A DNA stretch of 64,000 nucleotides from Eubacteriales bacterium (lineage in GTDB: Bacteria > Bacillota > Clostridia > Eubacteriales > Anaerofustaceae). Positions 1 through 9,217 of the stretch are shown here, piece by piece. The position numbers were made by a program, and so were the translations under genes. Below the pieces are notes generated by a model that ran no database searches, was not told the DNA's origin, and was given only the letters and a program-made list of their open reading frames with translations. The stretch lies in NCBI GenBank assembly GCA_024685545.1, contig JAIKVR010000082.1, positions 20,260 through 84,259 of the forward strand, written 5' to 3'. The first letter of the stretch is position 1. Every line of letters starts with the position of its first letter.

Positions 1-1631
1 GTCCGGTTGAATACCAGATGATCCGGTGTGGAATACTTTGTGTCTGCGCAGAAATATCCGTTGCGGACAAACTGGAAACGATCTCCGGGCTGTGTCCCAC
101 TGATGCTGATCTCGGCAAAGCCGTTTTTGACTACGAGGGAATCCGGATTGATGTTTTCCATGAAGTTGGATGAATTGCCGCCCTCTTTAAGAAGGGGATA
201 AAGCATGTGCAGCTCCACAGGAACATTTTCCTGCGCATCCACCCAGTGAATGGTGCCTTTGACTTTGCGTGCGCTGAAGCCGCTGCCGGATTTTGTCTCA
301 GGATCATAAGTGCATATCACCTCGGTAATCGTGCCGTTTTCATCCTTTTTGAACCCGGTGCATTTGACGAAGTATGCGCCCATCAGTCTGACCTCATTGC
401 CAGGGAAAAGGCGGTAATACTTTTTGGGCGGCACCTCTTCGAAGTCGCTTCTGTCTATATATAAATGCTTTGAGAAAGGAACCTTGCGGGTCTCCGAATT
501 ATCGTCATCCATCCTGTAAGGTACATCAAGGTATTCTTTACTGTCCTCCGGATAATTCTCTATCGTAAGTTTCAGAGGTTCGACGACTGCCATTACTCTG
601 GTGGATGTGGCCAAAAGGTCTTCTCTTACGAAGTATTCGAACTGTCCCATATCTATAGTGGAATCAGCCTTTGATACGCCGACATTCGCCATGAAGTTCC
701 GTATTGCCATGGGGGTCACTCCGCGTCTTCTGAGGCCGCATAGCGTGACCAGTCTGGGATCATCCCAGTCGTCTACTATCCCGGCAGCAACCAGTTGTTT
801 GATATAGCGCTTGCTCGTGATTGCTCCGGAGATATTCAGTCTCGCGAATTCTATCTGGCGGGGATGTTTGGCTTTGAAATCGTCAAGGTTGTCGAGGACC
901 CAGTTGTACAGCGGCCTGTGATCCTCGAACTCCAGAGAACATAGGGAATGCGTGATCTTTTCGATCGCGTCCTCGATCGGATGGGCATAGTCGTACATCG
1001 GATATATGCGCCACATATCACCGGTGTGAGGATGCGTGGCATCTACAATCCTGTATATGACCGGGTCCCTCATGTTCATGTTCGGACTTGCCATGTCTAT
1101 CTTAAGGCGCAGTACTCTCTCTCCGGGAGCGTACTTGCCTTCCTTCATCTCTATGAACAGCTTTCTGCTCTCCTCAATGCTCCTGTTCCTGTAAGGGCTT
1201 TCCTTTCCCGGCTCCTTCAGCGTGCCGCGCGAGGCTTTGATCTCATCGGCTGTCTGGTCGTCCACATAAGCCAGCCCTTTATCTATCAGTTCGAGGGCGT
1301 ATTCGTACATCTGCGGGAAATAATCGGAGGCATAAAAAAGCCCGTCCCATTTGAAGCCCAGCCATTCGACATCCCTTTTGATTGCTTCAGTATAGACAGT
1401 ATCCTCTTTTTCAGGGTTCGTATCATCATATCTGATGTTTGTTTTGGCTCCGTACTTTTCTTTCACGGAAAAGTTGATGCATATGGCTTTTGCGTGGCCT
1501 ATATGCAGGTATCCGTTCGGCTCCGGAGGAAAACGCGTGGCCAGTTCATCTGCCGAGTATATGCCGTTTTCGATATCCCTGTCTATTTCGCTGAATATAA
1601 AATTGCTTGAATTTTCCGCCATTTCGATCAT
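1..1631 (-). CDS. glnS: Glutaminyl-tRNA synthetase, 3' end truncated by window edge
   Basis: Reverse-strand translation reads ...ELATRFPPEPNGYLHIGHAKAICINFSVKEKYGAKTNIRYDDTNPEKED..., the class I HIGH region typical of GlnRS. Start at 1631 (or 1622). Confidence 0.93.
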   Translation of the reverse strand, partial: MIEMAENSSNFIFSEIDRDIENGIYSADELATRFPPEPNGYLHIGHAKAICINFSVKEKYGAKTNIRYDDTNPEKEDTVYTEAIKRDVEWLGFKWDGLFYASDYFPQMYEYALELIDKGLAYVDDQTADEIKASRGTLKEPGKESPYRNRSIEESRKLFIEMKEGKYAPGERVLRLKIDMASPNMNMRDPVIYRIVDATHPHTGDMWRIYPMYDYAHPIEDAIEKITHSLCSLEFEDHRPLYNWVLDNLDDFKAKHPRQIEFARLNISGAITSKRYIKQLVAAGIVDDWDDPRLVTLCGLRRRGVTPMAIRNFMANVGVSKADSTIDMGQFEYFVREDLLATSTRVMAVVEPLKLTIENYPEDSKEYLDVPYRMDDDNSETRKVPFSKHLYIDRSDFEEVPPKKYYRLFPGNEVRLMGAYFVKCTGFKKDENGTITEVICTYDPETKSGSGFSARKVKGTIHWVDAQENVPVELHMLYPLLKEGGNSSNFMENINPDSLVVKNGFAEISISGTQPGDRFQFVRNGYFCADTKYSTPDHLVFNR

Positions 1632-1829
1632 ACCCCTCTCATATAATAAAAGTAATTATACAATAATAGCTGGTCTTTTCAAAGGTATATTACAAAAAAC
1701 GCATTTGTTAGAATTAACGATAGTTATCACGGATATTTATAGTATACTGAACAGGCACCTAAATGGTTGACACATTTTTATCGCTGATCAACACTGTCTG
1801 TTTTGCATCAGCCCGGGAGTGGAAACAAT

Positions 1830-3035
1830 ATGAGCATAATGGTCTTAAACAGTGGTAGCTCCTCCCTGAAATTCAAGATATTCGAGGAGGGCACTCTTGA
1901 TGAAGAGGCCGCGGGTGTCATAGAACAAATCGGATTCCCTTCTGCAACCATAAGGTACAGAACGCAGTATCTGACCACTGAGTATAAAAATAGCATTCCG
2001 GATCATGAGACGGGCCTCATGGAGGCACTTTCGCTCCTTACCGATGAGAACTCTGGATTACTGAAAGATATCTCAGGGATCACCGCTGTCGGTCACAGAG
2101 TGCTGCACGGCGGCGACAGATTCACTAAGAGCGTCCTTATAAACAACGACGTAATTGAGGCAATCGAGGAATGTATTCCATTCGGACCTCTTCATAATCC
2201 CGCTAATCTGCTGGGCATCCGTGCATGTCTCGATTTGCTGCCGGGAGTGCCTCAGGCTGCGGTCTTCGACACTGCTTTTCATGCCACTGTCCCCGTATAT
2301 GCCAATACCTTCGCCATACCTTATGAGTACTCGAAGAAGTATAGGATCCACAAGTTCGGGTTCCACGGGACTTCCCATCGCTACGTTGCCCTTAAGGCTG
2401 CGGAAATGACGGGCAGGAACGACCTGAAACTAATATCCTGTCATCTCGGAAACGGCTGCAGCATGGCTGCAGTAAAGGGAGGAGTCAGCATGGATACCAC
2501 AATGGGTCTCACTCCTCTGGATGGACTGATGATGGGAACGCGCAGCGGTTCCATCGATCCGTCTGTTCTTCAGCTTCTGTGCGACAGAGAAGCTTTGAAC
2601 ATAGACGGAGTCATCAGAATGCTCAACAACCAGAGCGGGCTCTTGGGTGTTTCCGGTGTATCGGGTGATTTTCGCCATGTCATGGAGGCCAGTGAAACAG
2701 GAAATATGAGAGCCAGGCTCGCCCTTGAAATGTTCAGTTACCGCATAAGGACCACGATCGGTACTTACAGCGCCGTGTTGGGAGGAGTGGATGCGATCGC
2801 TTTTACGGGTGGAATAGGTGAGAATTCATGTGTGTGCCGCTCCGAGGTTCTGTCCGGACTTGAATATCTTGGGATCGAGCTCGATAAAGAAGCGAACGAA
2901 AAGAATATAGGGGGACAGAGATTCATCAATTCCGGGGATTCCAAGGTCTCTGTAATGGTGATTCCCGCTAACGAAGAGCTTATGATAGCCATGGACACCG
3001 ACGAATTGACCAGGGATTTGACAACAAAACGATAA
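1830..3035 (+). CDS. ackA: Acetate kinase
   Basis: MSIMVLNSGSSSLKFKIFE..., HRVLHGGDRF, FHGTSHRYVA, CHLGNGCSMAAV, FTGGIGENS motifs. SD-like GGGAGTGG precedes ATG 1830. Confidence 0.96.
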   Translation: MSIMVLNSGSSSLKFKIFEEGTLDEEAAGVIEQIGFPSATIRYRTQYLTTEYKNSIPDHETGLMEALSLLTDENSGLLKDISGITAVGHRVLHGGDRFTKSVLINNDVIEAIEECIPFGPLHNPANLLGIRACLDLLPGVPQAAVFDTAFHATVPVYANTFAIPYEYSKKYRIHKFGFHGTSHRYVALKAAEMTGRNDLKLISCHLGNGCSMAAVKGGVSMDTTMGLTPLDGLMMGTRSGSIDPSVLQLLCDREALNIDGVIRMLNNQSGLLGVSGVSGDFRHVMEASETGNMRARLALEMFSYRIRTTIGTYSAVLGGVDAIAFTGGIGENSCVCRSEVLSGLEYLGIELDKEANEKNIGGQRFINSGDSKVSVMVIPANEELMIAMDTDELTRDLTTKR

Positions 3036-3040
3036 TGATA

Positions 3041-3070
3041 TTGACATTTCAGGTGAAATGTATTTATAAT
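3041..3070 (+). promoter_or_regulatory. Sigma-A-type promoter TTGACA-N18-TATAAT upstream of rpmF-plsX-acpP
   Basis: TTGACA at 3041-3046, TATAAT at 3065-3070. Confidence 0.8.
3044..3061. promoter_or_regulatory. 18-bp perfect inverted repeat ACATTTCA-GG-TGAAATGT in the promoter spacer (candidate operator)
   Basis: Read directly: 8-bp arms with a 2-bp centre, between and partly overlapping the -35 element. Confidence 0.6.
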
Positions 3071-3136
3071 AAGTGAGATTCGGAGCCGTTATTTTATTTG
3101 CGGCAGAAGTAATAATCAAGTCAGGAGGTGAGAGCT

Positions 3137-3310
3137 GTGGGTGTACCTAAGCACAGACAATCAAAATCCAAGAAGAACAAACGCAGGGCTAATTTCAAGG
3201 TTGCCATGCCCGGTCTTTCAAGATGCCCCGAATGCGGCGAATTGATGCAGCCTCACAGGGTCTGCCCCAATTGCGGAAAATATAACGGCAGAGTCGTTGT
3301 CGAAGCTTAA
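3137..3310 (+). CDS. rpmF: 50S ribosomal protein L32
   Basis: GTG start after AGGAGGTGAG; MGVPKHRQSKSKKNKRRANFK...CPECGELMQPHRVCPNCGKYNG zinc-ribbon L32. Confidence 0.96.
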   Translation: MGVPKHRQSKSKKNKRRANFKVAMPGLSRCPECGELMQPHRVCPNCGKYNGRVVVEA

Positions 3311-3361
3311 TAATTCTTTCAAAACTGCCGGAAACGGCAGATTTTTGACAAAGGGGGTATT

Positions 3362-4339
3362 ATGACGATCTATATTGACGCCATGGGCGGGGACAATGCA
3401 CCCAAAGCCATCATAGAAGGCGCTCTTATGGCAAAGTCGGAGTTCAACGCCCCTATAGCTTTGATAGGTGACGTGGAAACGATCGAAAGGTGCCTGGCAG
3501 ACCGCAAGGATACTTCTGATATCGAAATAATCCCTGTGACTGAGAGTATCGGCATGCATGAGGAGCCTGTCAAGGCTGTTCGCCAGAAAAAGGATTCCTC
3601 TCTGGTAAAAGGAGCCCTTCTTGCTAAAGAGTCATACGAAAACGCATTTATCTCCGCAGGCAGCACAGGCGCTCTGCTAGCTGCGGCCCTTTTATATACC
3701 GGACGCATCAAGGGCATTCAGCGTCCCGCGATCTGCACTGCAGTAAACATTCTCAAACCGATGGCGATCCTTGACAATGGGGCCAACGCCGACTGCAAAC
3801 CGGAGTATTTCCCCCAGTTTGCCAAGCTTGGTGCGGCATACATAAGCGCGCTGACCGGCGAAAAGAGACCCGCGGTCGCTCTGCTGAATATCGGTACCGA
3901 GGATACAAAGGGCAGTGAGCTTTACAAAGCGGCGCATGAATTGCTCGTTTCCGACGAAGCGATTAATTTCATCGGAAACGTTGAGGCTAGCGGTGTGCTG
4001 ACCAGCGACGCCGATGTCATAGTATGCGACGGCTTTGCGGGCAACGTCTTCCTCAAAGCTACCGAGGGCAGCCTTAAGTTCATGGGGGATATGCTCAAGG
4101 AGGTTTTCTACCATAATATCTTCACGAAGCTTTCCGCTCTGGGCGTGAAGAAAGCCATCACGGAGAAAAAAGCCAAACTCGATCCGAAGACCTACGGCGG
4201 TTCCCCGTTCTTGGGAGTGAACGGCAACGTCATCAAAGCGCACGGCAATTCTGACGCGCTTGCCATAAAGAACGCGGTGTTGCAGGCCATGAGGATGATC
4301 TCCGAAAATGTCTTGGGAAAGATTTACAAGACGATATGA
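3362..4339 (+). CDS. plsX: Phosphate acyltransferase PlsX
   Basis: MTIYIDAMGGDNAPKAIIEGALMA..., FISAGSTGALLAAA, DGFAGNVFLK motifs; synteny with rpmF/acpP. Confidence 0.96.
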   Translation: MTIYIDAMGGDNAPKAIIEGALMAKSEFNAPIALIGDVETIERCLADRKDTSDIEIIPVTESIGMHEEPVKAVRQKKDSSLVKGALLAKESYENAFISAGSTGALLAAALLYTGRIKGIQRPAICTAVNILKPMAILDNGANADCKPEYFPQFAKLGAAYISALTGEKRPAVALLNIGTEDTKGSELYKAAHELLVSDEAINFIGNVEASGVLTSDADVIVCDGFAGNVFLKATEGSLKFMGDMLKEVFYHNIFTKLSALGVKKAITEKKAKLDPKTYGGSPFLGVNGNVIKAHGNSDALAIKNAVLQAMRMISENVLGKIYKTI

Positions 4340-4388
4340 GACTATAAGGCTATATCATGCAATAAGTAATAATGTCAGGAGGACAGCA

Positions 4389-4622
4389 ATGATTTTTGAA
4401 CAAGTAAGGGCTATTGTCTGCAAACAGCTGGATATTCCCGAAGACCAGGTCACGATGGATTCCTATTTCGTCGATGACCTCAGCTGCGATTCCTTGGACC
4501 TGATGGAAATGATCATGGAATTCGAGAACATCTACGATATCGAAGTAGACGAGGATTCTCTGGCTAATATCAAACAGGTCAAGGATGTCGTCGCGTATTT
4601 CGAGGAAAAAGGCATCAAGTAA
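4389..4622 (+). CDS. acpP: Acyl carrier protein
   Basis: DSYFVDDLSCDSLDLMEMIMEFE phosphopantetheine site (DSLD); SD AGGAGG upstream. Confidence 0.95.
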   Translation: MIFEQVRAIVCKQLDIPEDQVTMDSYFVDDLSCDSLDLMEMIMEFENIYDIEVDEDSLANIKQVKDVVAYFEEKGIK

Positions 4623-4655
4623 TCTGAAACCGATGCCGGTATGATCCGATAATTA

Positions 4656-4681
4656 AAGGGCTGAAAAGCCCTTGATTTTTT
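4656..4681 (+). terminator. Rho-independent terminator after acpP
   Basis: AAGGGCT-GAAA-AGCCCTT followed by GATTTTTTAT. Confidence 0.75.
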
Positions 4682-4704
4682 ATATGCGCGGGTTCTATGA
4701 TAAA

Positions 4705-5409
4705 ATGCAGGAAGTCATGAATAATCCAATGCCATTAAGCAAATTCGAAAAAGGTATAGGCTACAGCTTCAAGGATATAAAGCTGCTTGAAACCGCTCTT
4801 ACGCATCCATCTGCGACTGGTGAGACCGGACGCATAAGCAACCAGCGCCTGGAGTTTTTAGGCGATGCGGTACTTCAGCTTGCCGTTTCCGATATCCTGT
4901 ATTCAGCCTTCGGGCAGTCTGCAGAGGGGACCCTATCAAAAGTCCGTGCTGAGATCGTTTGCGCCGATTCCCTTTACAGTACAGGTCGCCGCATCCATCT
5001 GGACGATTACCTTATCCTGGGTAAAGGCGAGGAAAGGAGCGGCGGGAGAGACAAAAAGAATATCATAGCCGATGCAGTCGAGGCTCTTATCGCTGCGATC
5101 TATTTGGACGGAGGGAGGGATAAGTCGGACGAGTTCATAAGAAAGAACCACGCGCATATCATCGATGAGGCCATGAAGGGTCACCTTATGTACGACTACA
5201 AGACGATGCTTCAGGAATATGCCCAGTCGGCGGGCTTTGAAGATCTTTCTTACGAACTCCTATCGGTCACTGGTCCGGATCATGACCAGACTTTCACTTC
5301 ACGTGCCGTTATGGGAGGGATCTCCTATGAACCTGCCTCTTCATACTCAAAAAAACAATCCGAGCACCGCGCCGCGGAGAACGTTCTCAGGAAGCTCGGG
5401 AAGATATAG
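4705..5409 (+). CDS. rnc: Ribonuclease III (start uncertain: 4684, 4705 or 4717)
   Basis: ALTHPSATGETGRISNQRLEFLGDAVLQLAVSDILY signature, C-terminal dsRBD. The ORF-track start at 4672 lies inside the terminator hairpin and is unlikely. Confidence 0.94.
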   Translation: MQEVMNNPMPLSKFEKGIGYSFKDIKLLETALTHPSATGETGRISNQRLEFLGDAVLQLAVSDILYSAFGQSAEGTLSKVRAEIVCADSLYSTGRRIHLDDYLILGKGEERSGGRDKKNIIADAVEALIAAIYLDGGRDKSDEFIRKNHAHIIDEAMKGHLMYDYKTMLQEYAQSAGFEDLSYELLSVTGPDHDQTFTSRAVMGGISYEPASSYSKKQSEHRAAENVLRKLGKI

Positions 5410-5415
5410 GTAAAC

Positions 5416-8322
5416 ATGATATTAAAAGAAATCGAGCTTTACGGCTTCAAATCATTCGGCAAAAAGACCGTCATAAACTTCTCCGATAACCTGACTGGTA
5501 TAGTCGGACCGAACGGTTCGGGCAAGAGCAATATAGCCGAAGCAGTCCGCTGGGTATTGGGCGAGCAGAGAGTGAAACCGCTGCGCAGCGAAAAGATGGA
5601 GGATGTCATCTTTTCGGGAACGGATCAGAAAAAACCTTTGGGTTATGCTCAGGTGACCATCGTCCTCGACAACTCGTCACGTATTTTTCCTGCGGATTAT
5701 GATGAGTTGGAAGTATCCCGCCGTCTGTACCGGACAGGGGAGAGCGAATACAGTATCAACAAAACCCCCTGTCGCCTGAAGGATGTGCAGGAGCTTTTCA
5801 CCGACACCGGTCTGGGCCGGGAGGGTTATTCCATTATCGGTCAGGGGCAGATCGAATCCCTCGTCACAAATTCGCCTGCCAACGTAAAGCTGCTTATTGA
5901 TGAGGCTGCAGGGATCGTTAAATACAGATCCCGCCGTCAGGATGCGGAACGCAAGCTTGAAAGGGCTGAAAATAACATTCTGAGGATAAACGACATCCTC
6001 TCCGAGCTTTCCGAAAGGCTTCCAAGGCTGAAGAGACAGTCGGAGAAGGCTGAAAAATACGTCCTTCTGAAAAACGAGCTCAGGGAAAAAGAGATCGGTG
6101 TATTTACCGCCCGTATGGATATTCTGGGTGAGAAGAGCAGGAAAGCAGGAGAGGATATTGAGTCTTTGCAGGAAAGCCTGGATAACGCCGACAGAGAGCT
6201 CAGTGAATATGATGAGCGGTTCCGAAGGGAAAGGCTCGCCCTTACGGAATGTGAAAGCAGGATAGAGGCGGCCAATGATGACGTAAAGAGGATACTCAGT
6301 GAATATGAGGATGCAAAGGTGGCTTCCTCTGTGGCGCAGAGCCGGCTCTCCGGTATAGATGACAGTATCGAAGAGGCAAGAGCGGAATCACAGACTTATC
6401 GGGATACGATATCCTCACTTGAAAATGAGAGGGAAGTGCTGATCGCTGAATACAGGGAACTGAAAGCCGATACCGAGGCTATGACCAGTAAGTATGAAGC
6501 ATACATGGAGAAGGTCAATAAAGTCTCCTCGGAAATGCGGGATGAACAGTCAAGGCTGGCTGCCCTTGAAGGCTACGAGAACTCCATGCAGGGCTACAAT
6601 TACGCTATCAGGGAACTGATGAAAGCAAAGCAGAAAGACGGTTACTTGTCTGATAACGTCTTCACTACCGTAGGGGAAGCCGTGAGCACCGAAAGCCGAT
6701 ATGTATCCGCCATCAGCGAAGCATTGGGGGCATCTGCAAACAATATAATAACGAGTGATGAGAAAGCAGCTTCCCGCTGTATAGACATACTCAACAGAAA
6801 CAGATGGGGAAGAGTAACATTTCTTCCGATAAATATCATCAGAGCGTCCGACAACGCTGATATCAAGTCCGCGCTGAAAGGCATGCCCGGATATATCGGC
6901 TGTGCGGATGAACTTGTGAAGACCAAGGATGAATATCTTGCCGTCGTCAGCAGTATCCTGTCCAGAACTGCTGTTTTCGAAGATCTGAATACAGCCAATG
7001 AGGCAGCGAGAAAAAGCAACTACAGATTCCGCATGGCGACACTGCGCGGGGAGATTCTTTACTCCGGAGGTGCTATAGCAGGCGGCCGCCAGAAGAACGA
7101 TTCCACACCGCTGAAGCGCCGCGATGAGATCGATAAACTGAAAAAGAAAGTTGCATCCCTTAAAGAGGAATATGATTCTCTTATCAAGGAGAATCAGGCA
7201 GACATATCTGAAAAGATCTCCGCGAACAGGGAGACATTAGCTGCAAAAGCCGAGCGGATAAACAGCAGTAAAGAGAGAATCGATTACTTTCTTAACGCTC
7301 TGAATAAGCAGCAGGCCAAGTCTGATAAGCTCGTTGAGGAAAAAAAGATCCTTCAGGAGACCGTAAAGCATTCCTCAGAAAACGATAACAGCTATAAAAA
7401 AAAGCGCTCTGATGCCGAAAAGCTGTATAAGTCACTTGTCGAGGAAAAGGAAAAGCTCACATCATCTTACGGCAGGCTGAACGAAGATATAATTGCAGCT
7501 AATAAAGACAGAAGCGAGATTTCCGAAAGGCTCGTGAAAGCAAAGGCTGAAAAGGCGTCTTACGATGAGGAGATGATACGTCTCACATCGGATATGATGG
7601 AAGATTATTCGCTCACTTATGCAGATGCAGTTTCATATTCCAATGCTTCTCAGGACATCAGTGCTTCGCTCGCAGAGATATCTGGATTGAAGGAGGCAAT
7701 AAAGCACCTCGGAAATATTAATGTGGATTCACTTGAGGAATTCCGTCAGGAACGTGAGAGATTCGAGAAGATGTCTGCCCAGAAGGATGACATCAGCAAA
7801 TCGATCGATGAGATGCACAGAGTTATTGCTGAGATATCTCAAGGTATGGAAAAACGTTTCAATAATGAATTCTCCGCCATCAACGCGCAATTTGATAAAG
7901 TCTTCCGCGAGCTCTTCGGCGGAGGGGAGGCTTCCATATCCGTAATCGACCCGCAGGATGTCATGAACAGCGGCATCGACATCTCGGCCCGCCCGCCGCA
8001 TACCAGAAAACGCAATATCAGCTTGCTTTCCGGAGGGGAAAAGTCGATGACTGCGATCGCCCTGATATTTGCGATTCTCAGCCTTAAGCCCGCGCCTTTC
8101 TGTCTGCTTGACGAGGCTGACGCCGCGCTGGACGATGCGAACATCATCCGTTTCCGCGAGTATCTGAAGCGTTATTCTGAAAACGATCAGTTTATCATAG
8201 TGACACATAAAAAACTCACGATGGAAGCTGCTGAAAGTCTGTACGGGGTGTCTAAAGGCCAAGACGGAATATCACAGGTGGTATCCATCAAACTTAGCGA
8301 TACGGATAAATACGGTGATTGA
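5416..8322 (+). CDS. smc: Chromosome segregation protein SMC (short-armed, 968 aa)
   Basis: MILKEIELYGFKSFGKKTVINF...GPNGSGKSNIAEAVRWVLGEQ Walker A; hinge; LSGGEKSMTAIALIFAI...PFCLLDEADAALDDAN signature/Walker B. Confidence 0.96.
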   Translation: MILKEIELYGFKSFGKKTVINFSDNLTGIVGPNGSGKSNIAEAVRWVLGEQRVKPLRSEKMEDVIFSGTDQKKPLGYAQVTIVLDNSSRIFPADYDELEVSRRLYRTGESEYSINKTPCRLKDVQELFTDTGLGREGYSIIGQGQIESLVTNSPANVKLLIDEAAGIVKYRSRRQDAERKLERAENNILRINDILSELSERLPRLKRQSEKAEKYVLLKNELREKEIGVFTARMDILGEKSRKAGEDIESLQESLDNADRELSEYDERFRRERLALTECESRIEAANDDVKRILSEYEDAKVASSVAQSRLSGIDDSIEEARAESQTYRDTISSLENEREVLIAEYRELKADTEAMTSKYEAYMEKVNKVSSEMRDEQSRLAALEGYENSMQGYNYAIRELMKAKQKDGYLSDNVFTTVGEAVSTESRYVSAISEALGASANNIITSDEKAASRCIDILNRNRWGRVTFLPINIIRASDNADIKSALKGMPGYIGCADELVKTKDEYLAVVSSILSRTAVFEDLNTANEAARKSNYRFRMATLRGEILYSGGAIAGGRQKNDSTPLKRRDEIDKLKKKVASLKEEYDSLIKENQADISEKISANRETLAAKAERINSSKERIDYFLNALNKQQAKSDKLVEEKKILQETVKHSSENDNSYKKKRSDAEKLYKSLVEEKEKLTSSYGRLNEDIIAANKDRSEISERLVKAKAEKASYDEEMIRLTSDMMEDYSLTYADAVSYSNASQDISASLAEISGLKEAIKHLGNINVDSLEEFRQERERFEKMSAQKDDISKSIDEMHRVIAEISQGMEKRFNNEFSAINAQFDKVFRELFGGGEASISVIDPQDVMNSGIDISARPPHTRKRNISLLSGGEKSMTAIALIFAILSLKPAPFCLLDEADAALDDANIIRFREYLKRYSENDQFIIVTHKKLTMEAAESLYGVSKGQDGISQVVSIKLSDTDKYGD

Positions 8323-8323
8323 T

Positions 8324-9217
8324 ATGGAAAAAGAAAGAACAGTTTTCGATTCATTGAGGACCAAAAGCGGTCTCGGTGGCAAACTGAAAGCTCTGTTTTC
8401 CGGCGAGATTACAGACGAAATCTACGATGATATGACAGAAGTCCTGATCCTTTCAGATATTCCTTACGAGACTGCGGAAAAGATCATGGATGGAGCCAAA
8501 GGCTATCTCAAGCGTTCCGCTATGAAGGACGAGACTGCTGTCATCGAGGCGGTCAAAAAGAGCATGATGTCGATTATTGAGGAGGCAGGCACATTCCCCG
8601 GATTCTCATTTCCGTGCGTGATCCTTATCATGGGCGTAAATGGGGTTGGCAAGACCACGACAATAGCCAAGCTCGCATACAGATTCAAGACTTCAGGCAG
8701 GAACGTAATGCTGGCAGCTGCGGATACATTCCGCGCGGCTGCTACGGAGCAGCTCGGAATATGGGCGGAAAAACTTAGCGTTCCGATGGTGGCCGGCAAT
8801 GAAGGTCAGGATCCGTCCAGCGTGATCTTCGACGCATTGGACTCCTTTAAGGCAAAACGCTCAGATGTGCTGATCTGCGATACGGCAGGACGGCTGCAGA
8901 ATAAGAAGAACCTGATGGATGAACTGTCCAAGCTCAACCGAGTCTGCGAGAAAAACTCCGGAGGGGCAGCTCTGTATACTCTTATCGTAGCGGATGCCAT
9001 GACTGGCCGAAATACTCTGGATCAGATCGAACAGTTTTCGAAGATCCGGAAACCCGACGGAGTGATCCTCACTAAGATAGACGGAACGGCAAAAGGCGGA
9101 GCAGTCTTTGCTGCGGCCGATATATACAATATCCCCGTATGCTTTCTGGGCATCGGGGAGGGTATGGAGGATCTGATAGAATTCAATGCCGAGGATTATA
9201 TAAACGGAATGCTTTAA
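8324..9217 (+). CDS. ftsY: Signal recognition particle receptor FtsY
   Basis: GVNGVGKTTTIAKLA, DTFRAAATEQL, DTAGRLQNKKNLMDEL, TKIDGTAKGG. No long acidic N-terminal A-domain. Confidence 0.95.
   Translation: MEKERTVFDSLRTKSGLGGKLKALFSGEITDEIYDDMTEVLILSDIPYETAEKIMDGAKGYLKRSAMKDETAVIEAVKKSMMSIIEEAGTFPGFSFPCVILIMGVNGVGKTTTIAKLAYRFKTSGRNVMLAAADTFRAAATEQLGIWAEKLSVPMVAGNEGQDPSSVIFDALDSFKAKRSDVLICDTAGRLQNKKNLMDELSKLNRVCEKNSGGAALYTLIVADAMTGRNTLDQIEQFSKIRKPDGVILTKIDGTAKGGAVFAAADIYNIPVCFLGIGEGMEDLIEFNAEDYINGML

Noticed and set aside
948-1610. 220-aa plus-strand ORF
   Set aside because: Antisense to glnS, which is clearly supported on the minus strand.
7729-8262. 177-aa minus-strand ORF (and other long antisense ORFs within smc, dnaE, ppdK, alaS)
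   Set aside because: Shadow ORFs opposite strongly supported genes; no family signature and no RBS/operon logic.
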